Assembly: GCF_019915265.1 (NCBI RefSeq)
Contig: NZ_CP082780.1
Span: forward strand, 2,666,001 to 2,730,000
Source of the DNA: Bacillus aquiflavi
GTDB taxonomy: Bacteria; Bacillota; Bacilli; Bacillales; Cytobacillaceae
Length of the DNA stretch: 64,000 nt
Reading direction: 5' to 3'
Both the position numbers and the translations under genes were made by a program. This document shows positions 27,401 to 36,535 of the stretch, piece by piece. A model generated the notes under the pieces. The model was given only the letters and a program-made list of their open reading frames with translations, was not told where the DNA came from and searched no databases. How positions within the stretch are numbered: position 1 is the stretch's first letter; every line of letters begins with the position of its first letter.

Positions 27401-27456
27401 CGAAACCAGAAGACCCTGTACCACCGTCTCCGCCGCCTCAAGGTGAAGTTAACTGA
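24421..27456 (+). CDS. Class A penicillin-binding protein with FN3 domain and Pro/Glu tail
   Basis: A bifunctional peptidoglycan glycosyltransferase/transpeptidase of 1011 residues. Order: cytoplasmic basic N-terminus; membrane anchor (about 34-62); GT51 domain with the catalytic glutamate in TEDAHFYEHKG (E126) and GGSTLTQQLIKNQ; transpeptidase with SNGSTMKPLAVY (active serine about 455), SYNVPAAKV and GKTGTAQDYHDAWF (about 643). A fibronectin-type-III-like module follows near 835-915, then a low-complexity tail of repeated Pro-Glu/Pro-Lys dipeptides. The tail probably lies in the wall. It resembles PonA/PBP1 in layout but sits between tyrS and acsA, so I leave the symbol blank. It is followed by a strong terminator. 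Confidence 0.92.
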   Translation: MKDLKKKWKEMQKSLKDFFTNKNTVKRASITYQVAWNIFLLFVVIFILGGIFAGGVGAGYFASLVKDEPLRSYEDMKKANINYEETSELYFANEVYLGKLRTDLEREEISLDKVSKHLINAVIATEDAHFYEHKGIVPKAILRAIYQEVTNASVQTGGSTLTQQLIKNQILTNEVSFDRKAKEILLALRLESFFKKEEILEAYLNVSPFGRNSSGRNIAGIQTAAKGIFGVNASELTIPQAAFIAGLPQSPSAYTPFSRDGKVKEDLTPGLKRMKTVLSRMHEKGYINDKEYEEALSYDIVKDFIPANENPLEKYPFLTFEVEKRAVEILSKILAEKDGYEESDLKKDSNLNKEYLTLADRNLRQNGYKIYTTIDKDIYDKMQAVKDQFPYYGNTKNEVVKDKDTGEKITIQEPVELGAVLIENKTGKIISFVGGRDHKREQTNHATYAKRSNGSTMKPLAVYAPAMELGKISPGSVIADIDMSIPTSGGQTWSPKNYDGRYHGLTTARVALAKSYNVPAAKVYLDILDQRPVQFLDKMGFTSLADLDYQIPALSLGALTNGVTVEENVNAFATFGNNGQFIDGYMIEKIVDHDGNTIYEHKAEPVTVFSPQTAYLTIDMMRDVISQGTATALNKRLKFKADWAGKTGTAQDYHDAWFVATNPNVTFGVWMGYDTPKPLEKSYKGISYGVRNIYLWADLMNAAYEVNPNLVAPKERFQMPGGIVRRSYCLISGLLPSDACSKVGLVQTDLFNAKFVPTKVDDSLISGKYVQIGDKKYLALSTTPDEFSFPGLMLNPDYIEKLGGKNIKDLQQLIPNNEKWASILVPSAKMTDNGKVPSALSISVSGSTITWGQHPENDIIGYRVYKLSGGKGQKVGSIPAGKAYSFNAGNGEYYVSAVDIAGKESPRSNVVKIGNVKEQPVTKNPDDKKGNAKKPKDDQNNPEPEPKPEPTPEPEPTPEPEPKPEPKPEPTPEPEPKPEPKPEPTPEPKPEPEPKPEDPVPPSPPPQGEVN
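27286..27369 (+). repeat. Two exact 42-bp tandem repeats in the PBP tail
   Basis: Two identical 42-bp units beginning CCAACTCCTGAACCTGAACC encode a 14-residue PTPEPEPKPEPKPE-type unit. Partial units lie on both sides (27255-27285 and 27370-27410). Tail length is therefore likely to vary between strains by slippage. Confidence 0.85.
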
Positions 27457-27493
27457 TTAAGTAAAGTAAACATATCAATATTTTAGAGGATTG

Positions 27494-27532
27494 AGGATTG
27501 AACTCTGGATTGTACAGGGTTCAATCCTTTTC
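27494..27532 (+). terminator. Terminator of the PBP gene
   Basis: Stem AGGATTGAACTCTG...CAGGGTTCAATCCT followed by TTTCTTTT. Confidence 0.88.
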
Positions 27533-27552
27533 TTTTGTTTCTTAATTAAAAA

Positions 27553-27596
27553 AACTGCACTAAGTTGTTCATTATACATAACAACTTAGTGCAGTT
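27553..27596 (-). terminator. Terminator of acsA
   Basis: A 17-bp stem, AACTGCACTAAGTTGTT/AACAACTTAGTGCAGTT, followed on the minus strand by TTTTTAATTAAG, 20 bp after the acsA stop. Confidence 0.92.
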
Positions 27597-27616
27597 CATC
27601 TTGACAAATTTTTATA

Positions 27617-29340
27617 TTAATCTTCCATTGTGGAAAGATCACCTGTTGGTAAATCAAGTTCCCATGCTTTTAAGACACGGCGCATAATTTTTCCACTTCT
27701 CGTTTTTGGAAGTTTATCGCGAAACTCAATTTCTCTAGGAGCTGCATGCGCTGCAAGTCCTTTTTTAACAAATTGACGAATATCTTCTTTTAACTCTTCT
27801 GTAGGTTCATAGCCATCTCTTAATGCCACAAAGGCTTTAATAATTTCACCGCGTACAGGATCAGGCTTTCCGATTACTCCAGCTTCAGCAATAGATGGAT
27901 GTTCAACAAGCTTACTTTCTACTTCAAACGGACCAACCCGTTCTCCCGAAGTCATAATAACATCATCAACACGGCCTTGGAACCAAAAATACCCATCCTC
28001 ATCCATATATGCTGAATCACCAGATAAATACCAGTTCCCAGGCATAAAGTAAGATTCATACTTTTCTTGGTTATTCCAAATTTTAATCATCATTGACGGC
28101 CAGCCTTTTTTAATAGCTAAGTTACCCATTCTATACGGAGGAAGCTCGTTCCCTTGATCATCAACAATAGCTGCCGTTATGCCTGGAATTGGCTTACCCA
28201 TTGATCCAGGCTTAATATCCATACACGGAAAATTACTTATAATTTGTGCGCCTGTTTCTGTCATCCACCAATTATCATGAATTCTTAAATTAAACACTTT
28301 TAATCCCCATCTTACTACTTCAGGATTTAACGGCTCACCAACGCTTAAAATATGACGCAGACTGCTTAAATTATATTTTTTAACAATTTCATTTCCAGCT
28401 CCCATTAACATTCGAAAAGCTGTCGGTGCACTGTACCAAACTGTTACCATATACTCTTCGATCATTCTGTACCAGTTATCAGGATTAAAACGACCGCCAA
28501 TAATGACATTAGATGTCCCTGTAAGCCAAGGGCCAAAGACGCCGTACGAAGTCCCAGTTACCCAGCCAGGATCGGCAGTACACCAATAAACATCTTCTTC
28601 TTTTAAATCAAGAACCCACTTTGCTGTTTGATAATGCTGTATCATTGCATTATGAACATGCAATACTCCTTTCGGCTTTCCAGTTGAGCCTGAAGTATAA
28701 TGAAGAATGAGGCCGTCATTTCGATCAACCCATTCAATTTTAAGTTCTTTGCTCGCTTCCTCCATTCGCTTGTTAAAATCGATGTATTGATCTTTTTCCT
28801 CTATGTTATTACCAACTAAAAAAATATGCTTTAAATTTGGCAGATCAGCAATAGGTACACGACCTAGCAAATCAGGCGTTGTAATAAGTACTTTTGCTTC
28901 ACTATCTTCTAAACGGTCGCGAACAGCTCCTTCCATAAAAGCTTCAAATAATGGACCAGCTATTGCTCCCAATTTAATAGTACCGAGTAAAGCAAAATAA
29001 AGCTCAGGCGTTCTTGGCATAAAAATAAAAACACGATCTCCTTTTTCTACATCTCCATAAGCTTTTAAAACATTAGCTGCTTTATTTGATAGTTCTTTCA
29101 TTTCTTTAAAAGTATATTTTTCTTTTTCTAAACCGTCTTCATAATATAAAGCAACTTTATTTTTTCGAAAAGTCTCTACATGGCGATCAATCGCTTCATA
29201 GGCCATGTTAACACGTCCCGTTTCATGCCATGAAAAATTTTTTTCTCAGCATCACTCCAATTAAACATTTCATACATCTCTTCATAGTTCTCTAAATTAT
29301 GATTCCCCTTTGTTGCTGATAACGCTTCCATCATTTTCAT
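27617..29340 (-). pseudogene. acsA: Acetyl-CoA synthetase AcsA, single frameshift near the N-terminus
   Basis: AcsA activates acetate to acetyl-CoA via acetyl-AMP. The large frame (27617-29206) carries LLHYTSGSTGKPKGVLHVH-type AMP binding, WWMTETGAQ, YLSGDSAYMDEDGYFWFQGR and the catalytic, regulated lysine in PKTRSGKIMRR. The N-terminus is encoded upstream in another frame (MKMMEALSATKGNHNLENYE from 29340). The frames join at an A7 run on the minus strand (29238-29244). One more A would give KNFSWHETGRVN and a 574-residue protein, the normal size. The gene is probably functional in life, with a homopolymer read error the simplest cause. It is divergent from acuABC, whose products control AcsA by acetylation. 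Confidence 0.88.
29317..29330. promoter_or_regulatory. cre site within the start of acsA
   Basis: On the minus strand TGGAAGCGTTATCA (codons 4-8 of acsA) matches the CcpA operator consensus TGNAANCGNTNNCA. In B. subtilis acsA is repressed through a cre a little downstream of its transcription start, so a roadblock position here is plausible. Confidence 0.65.
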
Positions 29341-29709
29341 GAAACATATCCCCCTTAAAATAGCAATTTTTTTTTATATTATAATATAAAAATAGTTAAT
29401 TCTCATTTTTTAAAATATAAAAAACTATTTCTATTATTGGGATTTCCATCATTTTTGCTCTGCTAGGCAATATTTTTTAGTCTTATTCGTTTGTATCTAG
29501 AAAGAATGCTTGCTTTCATCTCCGATTCATATCGTTTAAAAGGGAAATGAGCCGTTAACCCGATAAAGTTTATCAAATGCTTTAAATTAAAAAGAAAGAT
29601 ATTTTAATTAACGTGAATATTGTGTTGACTTGATGATATATAATTTATTATATTTTATGTATAATAGAAATAAATTATTAGAAATTTAAATTTCAAGGGG
29701 GTGTGTTAA
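29341..29709. other. acsA-acuA divergent regulatory region
   Basis: About 370 bp holding both divergent promoters. One is assigned for acuA at 29625-29653. A perfect palindrome GAAATTTAAATTTC lies at 29681-29694 just before the acuA RBS. No gene is visible. Confidence 0.6.
29625..29653 (+). promoter_or_regulatory. Probable sigma-A promoter of acuABC
   Basis: TTGACT, 17 bp, TTATAT. It lies about 55 bp upstream of the acuA start. No cre matching the consensus is seen next to it. Confidence 0.6.
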
Positions 29710-30342
29710 ATGGAACACAAAAAAACGTATAATGCGAAAGAATTAAAAACCCCTAAAGGGAGCCTTATAATCGAGGGACCTATTTCGCCAAAAAAGTTAG
29801 CTAGTTTCCAGTTCCATGAAGACTTAGTAGCTTTTCGTCCGCCTGAACAACAGCATAGAGCATTAATTGAAATTGCTGAACTTCCTGAAGGAAGGATTAT
29901 TGTTGCTAGAAATAGAGATATAATCGTTGGATATGTTACTTTTTTATATCCCGATCCTCTTGAAAGATGGTCTGAAGGTAATATGGAAAATTTAATAGAA
30001 TTAGGCGCAATTGAAGTAATTCCAGAATACCGAGGATGCTCAGTAGGTAAAAACCTCCTAATCGTCTCAATGATGGATGATGCAATGGAAGATTATATCA
30101 TTATTACAACAGAATATTATTGGCATTGGGATTTGAAAGGGACTGGCTTAAACGTTTGGGAATATCGAAAAGTGATGGAGAAAATGATGAATGCAGGTGG
30201 TCTTGTTTGGTATGCAACTGATGATCCTGAAATTAGCTCCCATCCAGCAAATTGTTTAATGGTGAGGATTGGTGAAAGAGTTGATCTTGATTCTATCCAA
30301 CGGTTTGATCAGCTTCGCTTTATGAACAGATTTATGTATTAG
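29710..30342 (+). CDS. acuA: GNAT acetyltransferase AcuA (acetylates AcsA)
   Basis: AcuA inactivates acetyl-CoA synthetase by acetylating the lysine in its C-terminal PKTRSGK motif. The 210-residue GNAT protein has the acetyl-CoA-binding region in LGAIEVIPEYRGCSVGKNLL (about residues 97-116), preceded by IIVGYVTFLYPDPLERW. The C-terminal half with EYYWHWDLKGTGLNVWEYRK is typical of AcuA. ATG at 29710 follows CAAGGGGGTG. It is the first gene of acuABC, divergent from acsA, as in B. subtilis. Confidence 0.95.
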   Translation: MEHKKTYNAKELKTPKGSLIIEGPISPKKLASFQFHEDLVAFRPPEQQHRALIEIAELPEGRIIVARNRDIIVGYVTFLYPDPLERWSEGNMENLIELGAIEVIPEYRGCSVGKNLLIVSMMDDAMEDYIIITTEYYWHWDLKGTGLNVWEYRKVMEKMMNAGGLVWYATDDPEISSHPANCLMVRIGERVDLDSIQRFDQLRFMNRFMY

Positions 30343-30442
30343 CAGTCTATTAGAGGATTTAAAGAAGGATGATTGTTTGTAAGCCCTTACATGACTAATA
30401 AACTTTTTCTAAGTCTAAAAACTATTTAAAGGAGGATTTCGA

Positions 30443-31090
30443 TTGATTGTAGAAGAAATTATGAAAACAAATGTAGAAACACTTTTTCCTAGTAACACAA
30501 TTGCTGACGCAATCAGATTAATGAACGAGAAAAAAATTCGCCATCTTCCAATCGTTAATTCAGAAAATCATGTATTGGGTATTGTTACCGATCGAGATAT
30601 CCGTGACGCAAAACCATCTATCTTCCGTTATGAAGAACAAAAGGAAGATTTAAATAAACCGTTGGAAACTGTTATGAAAACAAACGTAATTATCGGTCAT
30701 CCACTAGATTTTGTTGAGGAAGTTGCCGCTCTCTTTTATGAACATAACATCTCCTGTTTACCAATAGTGAAAGATCACGTGCTTGTAGGAATTATTACAG
30801 AAACTGATTTATTACATACGCTCATTCAATTAACTGGTGCACATCAGCCAGGCTCACAAATTGAAGTGAAGGTTCCTAATAAAACCGGAATGCTCTGTAA
30901 CATAGCATCTGTCATGCGTAATCGAAAAGCAAATATCCAAAGTGTTCTTGTTTATCCAGACAAAAATGATGAGAACTTTAAAATTCTTGTCATTAGAGTG
31001 CAAACGATGAATCCCATTGGCTTAGTACAGGACTTGCAAAAGGCAGGCTTTCACGTACTATGGCCCAACATGCCGGGGATATCATCATGA
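30443..31090 (+). CDS. acuB: AcuB, CBS-pair plus ACT domain protein
   Basis: A 215-residue protein with two CBS motifs (about 1-60 and 75-135) and a C-terminal ACT domain (about 140-212, starting [20 protein letters not shown]). CBS pairs usually bind adenine nucleotides and ACT domains bind amino acids, so a ligand-sensing role in the acu system is likely; its exact action is not established. The start is TTG at 30443 after AAAGGAGGA. Its stop overlaps the acuC start (ATGA), showing translational coupling. Confidence 0.93.
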   Translation: MIVEEIMKTNVETLFPSNTIADAIRLMNEKKIRHLPIVNSENHVLGIVTDRDIRDAKPSIFRYEEQKEDLNKPLETVMKTNVIIGHPLDFVEEVAALFYEHNISCLPIVKDHVLVGIITETDLLHTLIQLTGAHQPGSQIEVKVPNKTGMLCNIASVMRNRKANIQSVLVYPDKNDENFKILVIRVQTMNPIGLVQDLQKAGFHVLWPNMPGISS

Positions 31091-32265
31091 ATGGTGATTC
31101 AATATTTGTTTACTCAGATGCTTTGTTAACCTACAGATTTAATAACCATCATCCTTTTAATCAATATAGACTCAAGTTAACATTAGATTTATTAAGAAAA
31201 ATAAATGCAATTAATGAACATCAAATAATTCCACCACGTTCAGCTACTGATGAAGAACTTTATCTTACTCATGATCCAAGCTATATAAATGCTGTAAAAC
31301 TGGCTAGTCAAGGAAAGTTGACTGAAGATGAAGCCGAAAACTATGGACTTGGAACAGAAGATACACCTATCTTTTCAAATATGCACGAAGCAAGTTCTCT
31401 TCTCGTCGGAGGAACACTAACAGCTGTTGACTGCGTGATGACAGGTAAAGCAAAACACGCCCTCCATCTTGGTGGCGGACTGCATCATGGTTTTAGAGGC
31501 AAGGCTTCGGGATTTTGTATTTACAATGATAGTTCAGTTGCAATAAAATATTTGCAGAAAAAATATCATGTTCGTGTTCTATATGTTGATACAGACGCTC
31601 ATCACGGAGATGGAGTTCAATGGGCATTTTATGATGATCCAAATGTTTGTACTTTTTCAATCCACGAGACCGGCCGTTATTTATTCCCAGGCACGGGGAA
31701 TGTGAATGAACGGGGACAAGGAAATGGTTATGGGTATTCATTTAATATTCCAGTAGATGCTTTTACTGAAGATGAGTCTTGGCTTAATTGTTATAAAACT
31801 GCCTTAATCGAAGTAGCCGACTTTTTTAAACCAGATGTAATTTTAACACAAAACGGTACAGACTCACATTACTTCGATCCATTAACTCATTTATCAGCTA
31901 CGATGAATATTTACCGCGAAATTCCTAAATTAGCTCATGAAATAGCACACAAATATTGTGACGGTAGATGGATTGCTGTAGGTGGTGGAGGATATGATAT
32001 ATGGCGCGTTGTTCCTCGTGCCTGGGCATTAATATGGCTTGAAATGACTGAAAACTCAAACTGCTACGGCCCTTTGCCAGAAAGCTGGTTAGAAACATGG
32101 CAAAAAGAGGCACCAGTAAGCTTACCGAAAGAATGGGATGATCCGATAGATTTATATCGACCAATTCCTCGAAGAGCGGAAATTACCGAAAAAAATGCTC
32201 GAACAGTTGAAAAAGCGCTTTCGTTAATCAGGAATGAAAAAAATTCAAGAAAGGAAGTATTCTAA
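31087..32265 (+). CDS. acuC: AcuC, class I-type lysine deacetylase
   Basis: A zinc-dependent deacetylase that reverses AcuA acetylation of AcsA. The 392-residue protein shows the histone-deacetylase core: [39 protein letters not shown] (zinc Asp/His), [39 protein letters not shown] (second zinc Asp), and VGGGGYDIW. The start [11 protein letters not shown] at 31087 overlaps the acuB stop by 4 bp. The frame extends upstream but lacks an RBS. It ends the acuABC operon before a bidirectional terminator. Confidence 0.95.
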   Translation: MNGDSIFVYSDALLTYRFNNHHPFNQYRLKLTLDLLRKINAINEHQIIPPRSATDEELYLTHDPSYINAVKLASQGKLTEDEAENYGLGTEDTPIFSNMHEASSLLVGGTLTAVDCVMTGKAKHALHLGGGLHHGFRGKASGFCIYNDSSVAIKYLQKKYHVRVLYVDTDAHHGDGVQWAFYDDPNVCTFSIHETGRYLFPGTGNVNERGQGNGYGYSFNIPVDAFTEDESWLNCYKTALIEVADFFKPDVILTQNGTDSHYFDPLTHLSATMNIYREIPKLAHEIAHKYCDGRWIAVGGGGYDIWRVVPRAWALIWLEMTENSNCYGPLPESWLETWQKEAPVSLPKEWDDPIDLYRPIPRRAEITEKNARTVEKALSLIRNEKNSRKEVF

Positions 32266-32378
32266 AAGGAAAGCGCTTAAATAGTTTTAACTGTTGTTAC
32301 ATTGGCTATGATAGCTTGTAAAGAGGACCTAACTTTTCAAGCTGTAACATTCGACTAAAATCCTTTTATTTTTTTTTT

Positions 32379-32423
32379 AAAAAAAGAGTAAACCATGTAT
32401 AAAATAAGGTTTTACTCTTTTTT
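32379..32423. terminator. Bidirectional terminator between acuC and ccpA
   Basis: AAAAAGAGTAAACC and GGTTTTACTCTTTTT form a stem (one extra T on one side), with A-rich and T-rich flanks on both sides. It fits acuC (plus) and ccpA (minus). Confidence 0.88.
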
Positions 32424-32427
32424 ACTC

Positions 32428-33429
32428 TTAACCCAATGTTGAACTTCTTTGTTCAATCCGATGCGGTAGAACGACTATATGATTCGTCACTGTTTCCTTA
32501 TTCATATATTTCGTTAATAGTCGCATAGCAACAGCTCCAATATCATATAAAGGCTGAACAATTGTCGTTAATTGAGGACGTACCATTAACGATAATCGTG
32601 TATTATCCGAACTAATGATTTCAAAATCACGTGGGATTTCATAGCTTTTATCTTGAGCCCCGTGAACAACCCCTAAAGCCATTTCATCTGAACCAACAAA
32701 AATAGCAGTTGGTTTATTTTCTAATTCAATAAGCTTTTCAAATGATTCAATTCCAGAGTCATATGTATAATCCCCTTCTACGACTAACTCCTCGCGAAAC
32801 TCAATTCCTGCATGGGATAAGGCACGTTTATATCCAGCTAATTTTTTGTTTTTATTAATCGGTTCATGTAAAGGACCAATTACAAAGGCAATATTTTTAT
32901 GACCTTTTTCAATAAAAGTTTGGATTGAATCAAATGTAGCTTGCTCATAATCAATATTTACAGATGGTATTTTTCCAGATTCCTCTATTGATCCAGCGAG
33001 AACAATCGGAACAGGTGATTTTTCAAACTCTGCAACATGGTCTTCAGTAATATTATCTCCCATAAATACGAGCCCATCGACTTGCTTTCCTAGCATCGTA
33101 TTAAACAGACGTAATTCTTTTTCCTTATTTTGATCTGAACTATTTATAATAATATTATATTTATACATTGTCGCAATATCTTCAATTCCCCTAGCAAGCT
33201 CCGCAAAAAATATACTTGAAATATCGGGAATGATCACTCCAACAGTTGTCGTTTTTTTACTTGCTAATCCGCGTGCAACAGCGTTCGGTCTGTAACCAAG
33301 CTTATTAATAACATCTAATACTTTCTTTCTTGTTGCTGGTTTTACATTTGGATTTCCATTAACGACACGAGAGACTGTTGCCATTGATACATTTGCTTCT
33401 CTCGCAACATCATAGATCGTTATATTCAT
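32428..33429 (-). CDS. ccpA: Catabolite control protein A
   Basis: CcpA is the LacI/GalR-family master regulator of carbon catabolite control. With HPr-Ser46-P it binds cre sites. The 333-residue product has the [23 protein letters not shown] (residues 4-23), the hinge helix [12 protein letters not shown], and a periplasmic-binding-protein-like core with [14 protein letters not shown]. Length equals the Bacillus family. An AAAGGAGTAGATCC stretch precedes the ATG. It lies downstream of aroA on the same strand, as in B. subtilis. Candidate targets in this window are the cre sites at megL and acsA. Confidence 0.97.
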   Translation of the reverse strand: MNITIYDVAREANVSMATVSRVVNGNPNVKPATRKKVLDVINKLGYRPNAVARGLASKKTTTVGVIIPDISSIFFAELARGIEDIATMYKYNIIINSSDQNKEKELRLFNTMLGKQVDGLVFMGDNITEDHVAEFEKSPVPIVLAGSIEESGKIPSVNIDYEQATFDSIQTFIEKGHKNIAFVIGPLHEPINKNKKLAGYKRALSHAGIEFREELVVEGDYTYDSGIESFEKLIELENKPTAIFVGSDEMALGVVHGAQDKSYEIPRDFEIISSDNTRLSLMVRPQLTTIVQPLYDIGAVAMRLLTKYMNKETVTNHIVVLPHRIEQRSSTLG

Positions 33430-33690
33430 TCGGATCTACTCCTTTATTTTTTTCTATTTTGCTTCAAGATAAGGATTACTAATCATATTTCAAAGTTTGT
33501 GATGTAATTAACTTGTATAATCATGTATTTAATCATATTATAGACGGAAAAAACCCGCAACGAAAAGCCCATTATTTTCACGAAAATTTAAAAAAAGTTT
33601 ACATAATAAATAAAGTTCACTAATAGAATAACCTCCCTATTCGAAATTTAGTTTTTAAAGCTAGCAGATCCAATTTTCGCATAACAGAAA

Positions 33691-33713
33691 GGAACTGACA
33701 GTTAGTCAGTTCC
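33691..33713 (-). terminator. Terminator after aroA
   Basis: Stem GGAACTGAC/GTCAGTTCC with a 5-nt loop, followed on the minus strand by TTTCTG. Confidence 0.75.
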
Positions 33714-33744
33714 AATTCATACAAACCTATTTTAAATATCCACT

Positions 33745-34819
33745 TTAAATATGAACAAAAGATGCAGATTTTAAATCGTTAATAAATTTATCGAATTGAT
33801 TTAAATCCATTTGTTGTGCTGAATCAGATAGCGCAACAGCTGGATCTGGATGTACTTCCGCCATTACACCGTCAGCTCCAATAGCCAGGGCCGCTTTTGC
33901 CGCTGGAAGAAGCAAATCCCGTCGACCAGTTGAATGAGTGACATCAACTAATACAGGAAGATGAGTTTCTTGTTTTAAAATCGGTACAGCGGAAATATCT
34001 AATGTATTGCGGGTTGCCCGTTCATACGTACGAATACCTCGTTCACAAAGAATAATTTGTCCGTTTCCTTGTGACATAATATACTCAGCAGCATTAATAA
34101 ATTCTTCAATCGTTGCCGCAAGTCCTCGTTTTAATAGTACTGGTTTATTAGTAGCGCCGGCAGCCTTTAATAGCTCAAAGTTTTGCATGTTGCGTGCACC
34201 AATTTGAATCACATCAATATAATTAAGTGCAGTTTCAATCTGATTAGGGCTGACAATTTCACTAATCACAGCCATATCGTATTCGTCTGCTACTCGTTTT
34301 AAAATTTTTAACCCTTCAACACCCAGTCCTTGAAAATCGTATGGAGACGTTCTAGGTTTATACGCTCCGCCACGTAAAAGTTGAAAGCCTTTATCCTTAA
34401 CAGCTTTTGCAACTGTTGCAACTTGCTCATATGATTCTACTGCACATGGACCAAAAATAAAACTCGGATTACCATTACCAATTTTTTCACCTTTTAAATC
34501 AATAACGGTATCTTCTGGTTTTTTCTTGCGGGACACAAGTAATGCTTTGCGGTGATCATCCTTTTGTAGTTCTAATCCCGCCTTAAATATTTCTTTAAAA
34601 AAATATGTTCTATCGTTTGAATCTCAAAAATGGACCATCGTTATTCTCTTTAATATGGTCAAGCATTTTTCTTTCACGTACTGGATCATAACGATATAAA
34701 CCTTCTTTGACTCTTCCAATTTCTTGAACAAGCTTTGCTCTTTCGTTAATAGCATGTAAAAGCTGAAGATTTAATTCATCTACTCGGTTTCGAAGTTGAT
34801 CTAATTCATTTAAACTCAA
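33745..34819 (-). pseudogene. aroA: DAHP synthase/chorismate mutase AroA, two frameshifts in T runs
   Basis: A fused enzyme starting the shikimate pathway: an N-terminal AroQ chorismate mutase ([30 protein letters not shown]) and a type I-beta DAHP synthase ([54 protein letters not shown]). The frame breaks twice in the linker, at a T5 run (34626-34630) and a T7 run (34597-34603) on the minus strand. Adding one T to each gives [18 protein letters not shown] and a total of 358 residues, exactly the B. subtilis length. Two -1 errors within 35 bp in homopolymers of a biosynthetic gene point to sequencing error. The start is TTG at 34819 with AAAGGAAG upstream. Confidence 0.88.
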
Positions 34820-35083
34820 AGTTCAACGCTTCCTTTCAAATTTAATATTTGGGGAAATATTTCTAATTGAACGTCTTATCTTTAATAAAGTCTGGAGATA
34901 TGGTGATTTTTTATAATTGCATTCATTATAAAGCAAATGAGTTTACTTGTCACGCAAATTTCTTTATTAATTGAACGCTTTTATGTAATAAAGTATTTGG
35001 AACAACCAATTTAAAACCAATCTTCAATTTGGCTACAAATAATAAATATTTTTTATTACTACTGTCAATCTAAGAGCATCACT

Positions 35084-35488
35084 TCAAATATTGACTTTAA
35101 AAAAGTTTGTAGATAAATTTGAGGCGTTCACACTGAACGCCCTCAAATGATAAAAAATTGTTATTGATTTTTTTATTGCCTCCAACAAAGATTCAAACGT
35201 GATGTTCCAATGAGATTCATGCCAAACAACTTGATGATTTAAAAATATGATTGCTTGTGGAGATTCATGCTTAATATGAAAAGTTTCTGCAATATGATTT
35301 GATAATGGACGTGCTTCCTGAACAACTAAATAATATCCTGTTAAATTAGAATGTTCTTTAAAAAATTTTTCATACTCTTCAAAAGCTCCTTGACTAACCG
35401 GACAAGTATTGCTATGTTTTAACAAAATAACCCGTTCGTTTTGTTCTAGAACTTTTTCGAATTGAGTAACTGAATCTATTTTTTCCAT
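35084..35488 (-). CDS. ytxJ: Bacillithiol system redox-active protein YtxJ
   Basis: A thioredoxin-fold protein of the YtxJ (DUF2847) family, proposed to act as a monothiol bacilliredoxin in bacillithiol redox balance. The active site TCPVSQGAFEEYE lies at about 28-40, with LVVQEARPLSNHIAETF and the cis-proline region HESPQAIIFLNHQVVWHESH later. The protein ends about 25 residues longer than usual (after IKKSITI). This extension is read through a strong hairpin at 35116-35148, so the true stop is probably lost to a one-base change in the T run at about 35150-35157, or mis-read. It starts at 35488 after GGGAGGAGA. Confidence 0.88.
   Translation of the reverse strand: MEKIDSVTQFEKVLEQNERVILLKHSNTCPVSQGAFEEYEKFFKEHSNLTGYYLVVQEARPLSNHIAETFHIKHESPQAIIFLNHQVVWHESHWNITFESLLEAIKKSITIFYHLRAFSVNASNLSTNFFKVNI
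35116..35148. terminator. Hairpin overlapping the ytxJ 3' end
   Basis: ATTTGAGGCGTTCA and TGAACGCCCTCAAAT pair with one bulged base. It is expected to terminate the ytxG-ytxH-ytxJ transcript, yet it lies inside the open frame as given. Confidence 0.6.
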
Positions 35489-35598
35489 TTTCTATCTCCT
35501 CCCACCATTTAATAAGCAGTGAAGCCAACAATATCACTTCACTGCTCGTAACTCAAACTTATGATACTTTAACAAAATATTGAGAGAATTTATAATAC

Positions 35599-36027
35599 TT
35601 ATAAATTCGCTTCAGTTTCTTCAAATGCCTTTTGTGTCTCTTTTAGTTTTGTTTTAATATCACTATCTGCTCCTGTTGCTTCATCAGTTGTTTCACTACT
35701 CTCAGACTTTTTAATGCTCTTTACTTTATTCAATAATTGAGACGATTGTTCCGAAACAGCCTTTGTTAATGTATTCGTTTTTTCTTTTGCTGCTGCAGCA
35801 AGATCGCTTCCTTTTGTTATAGCGGTATCTTTAAGGGTTTCTGTTTTCTCTTTTAATAAACTAGCTTGTTCATTTAAATCTTTACGGAGTTCTTTCCCTG
35901 ATTTTGGTGCTAATAACAAAGCTGTAGCTGCCCCAACAACTGCTCCGACTATAGATCCGACTAAAAAGTCTTTCGCATTACTACGCTCCTCTTTTTCTTC
36001 TAATTGATTTCGCTCTTTTTTCGTCAT
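35599..36027 (-). CDS. ytxH: YtxH-domain stress protein
   Basis: A 142-residue YtxH-like protein. A short N-terminal charged segment is followed by a glycine/alanine-rich hydrophobic stretch (FLVGSIVGAVVGAATALLLA, about 22-41) and GKELRKDL. The rest is a lysine/alanine-rich helical repeat region. In B. subtilis ytxG-ytxH-ytxJ is a sigma-B and sigma-H controlled general-stress operon. The biochemical role is unknown. It starts at 36027 after AGGAGGAGA and lies 28 bp downstream of ytxG. I did not find a convincing sigma-B promoter by eye. Confidence 0.92.
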   Translation of the reverse strand: MTKKERNQLEEKEERSNAKDFLVGSIVGAVVGAATALLLAPKSGKELRKDLNEQASLLKEKTETLKDTAITKGSDLAAAAKEKTNTLTKAVSEQSSQLLNKVKSIKKSESSETTDEATGADSDIKTKLKETQKAFEETEANL

Positions 36028-36055
36028 ACAAATCTCCTCCTAATAAGCTTTGCTC

Positions 36056-36535
36056 TTATGATTTTGCTTTTTCCCGTTTTCGTTTTAGCTCATAAATGTG
36101 GTCACGTTTAGATAATTCTTTTTCTTGCTTATTTTTCTTCCATTTGTTCCGAAGTTCAGCTAAAACAGTACCCCATTGCACCACTTGAGAAATTTTCTCT
36201 TTATTTTGCACCATCCCGTTAGAGATAGATTGAGAAACAGTAGAAAGTGATTGATTAAATTTTTGAACCGTATGTCCTACGTCCTTTACAGCGTAGACAA
36301 CAGTATTTAAATCTTTAGACTTTTGTTGAATGTCTTCTGCAAGAGCATTCGTTTTATGTAAAAGCTCAGCAACCTCTCTCGTAACACCTTCCAGTTGTTT
36401 CTCCAAACCATCCAATGTCTTTGGAACACTATTCATTGTTAATTTTAGTGATTTTAATGCTGGAACTAAATAAATAACAAGTATAAAAAATGCAATTGCA
36501 ATTAATGCAATACTCGCATATAAGATAATTTCCAC
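36056..36535 (-). CDS. ytxG: DUF948 membrane protein YtxG
   Basis: A 159-residue DUF948 protein with one N-terminal membrane helix ([20 protein letters not shown]). Heptad-rich helix follows ([20 protein letters not shown]) and a very basic C-terminus. It is the first gene of the ytxGHJ stress operon. The start is GTG at 36535 with GGGAGGG upstream. The function is unknown. Confidence 0.92.
   Translation of the reverse strand: MEIILYASIALIAIAFFILVIYLVPALKSLKLTMNSVPKTLDGLEKQLEGVTREVAELLHKTNALAEDIQQKSKDLNTVVYAVKDVGHTVQKFNQSLSTVSQSISNGMVQNKEKISQVVQWGTVLAELRNKWKKNKQEKELSKRDHIYELKRKREKAKS

Noticed and set aside
27142-27441. Antisense open frames opposite the PBP tail
   Set aside because: They are a by-product of the repetitive Pro/Glu codons and have no RBS or start context.
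27142-27460. CRISPR-like regular repeats
   Set aside because: The repeats are in-frame protein-coding tandem units in the PBP gene without spacers; no CRISPR array is present in the window.
32208-32276. Two AGCGCT-centred palindromes around the acuC stop resembling cre sites
   Set aside because: They miss two to three fixed consensus positions and lie at the end of the gene, where CcpA control is unlikely.
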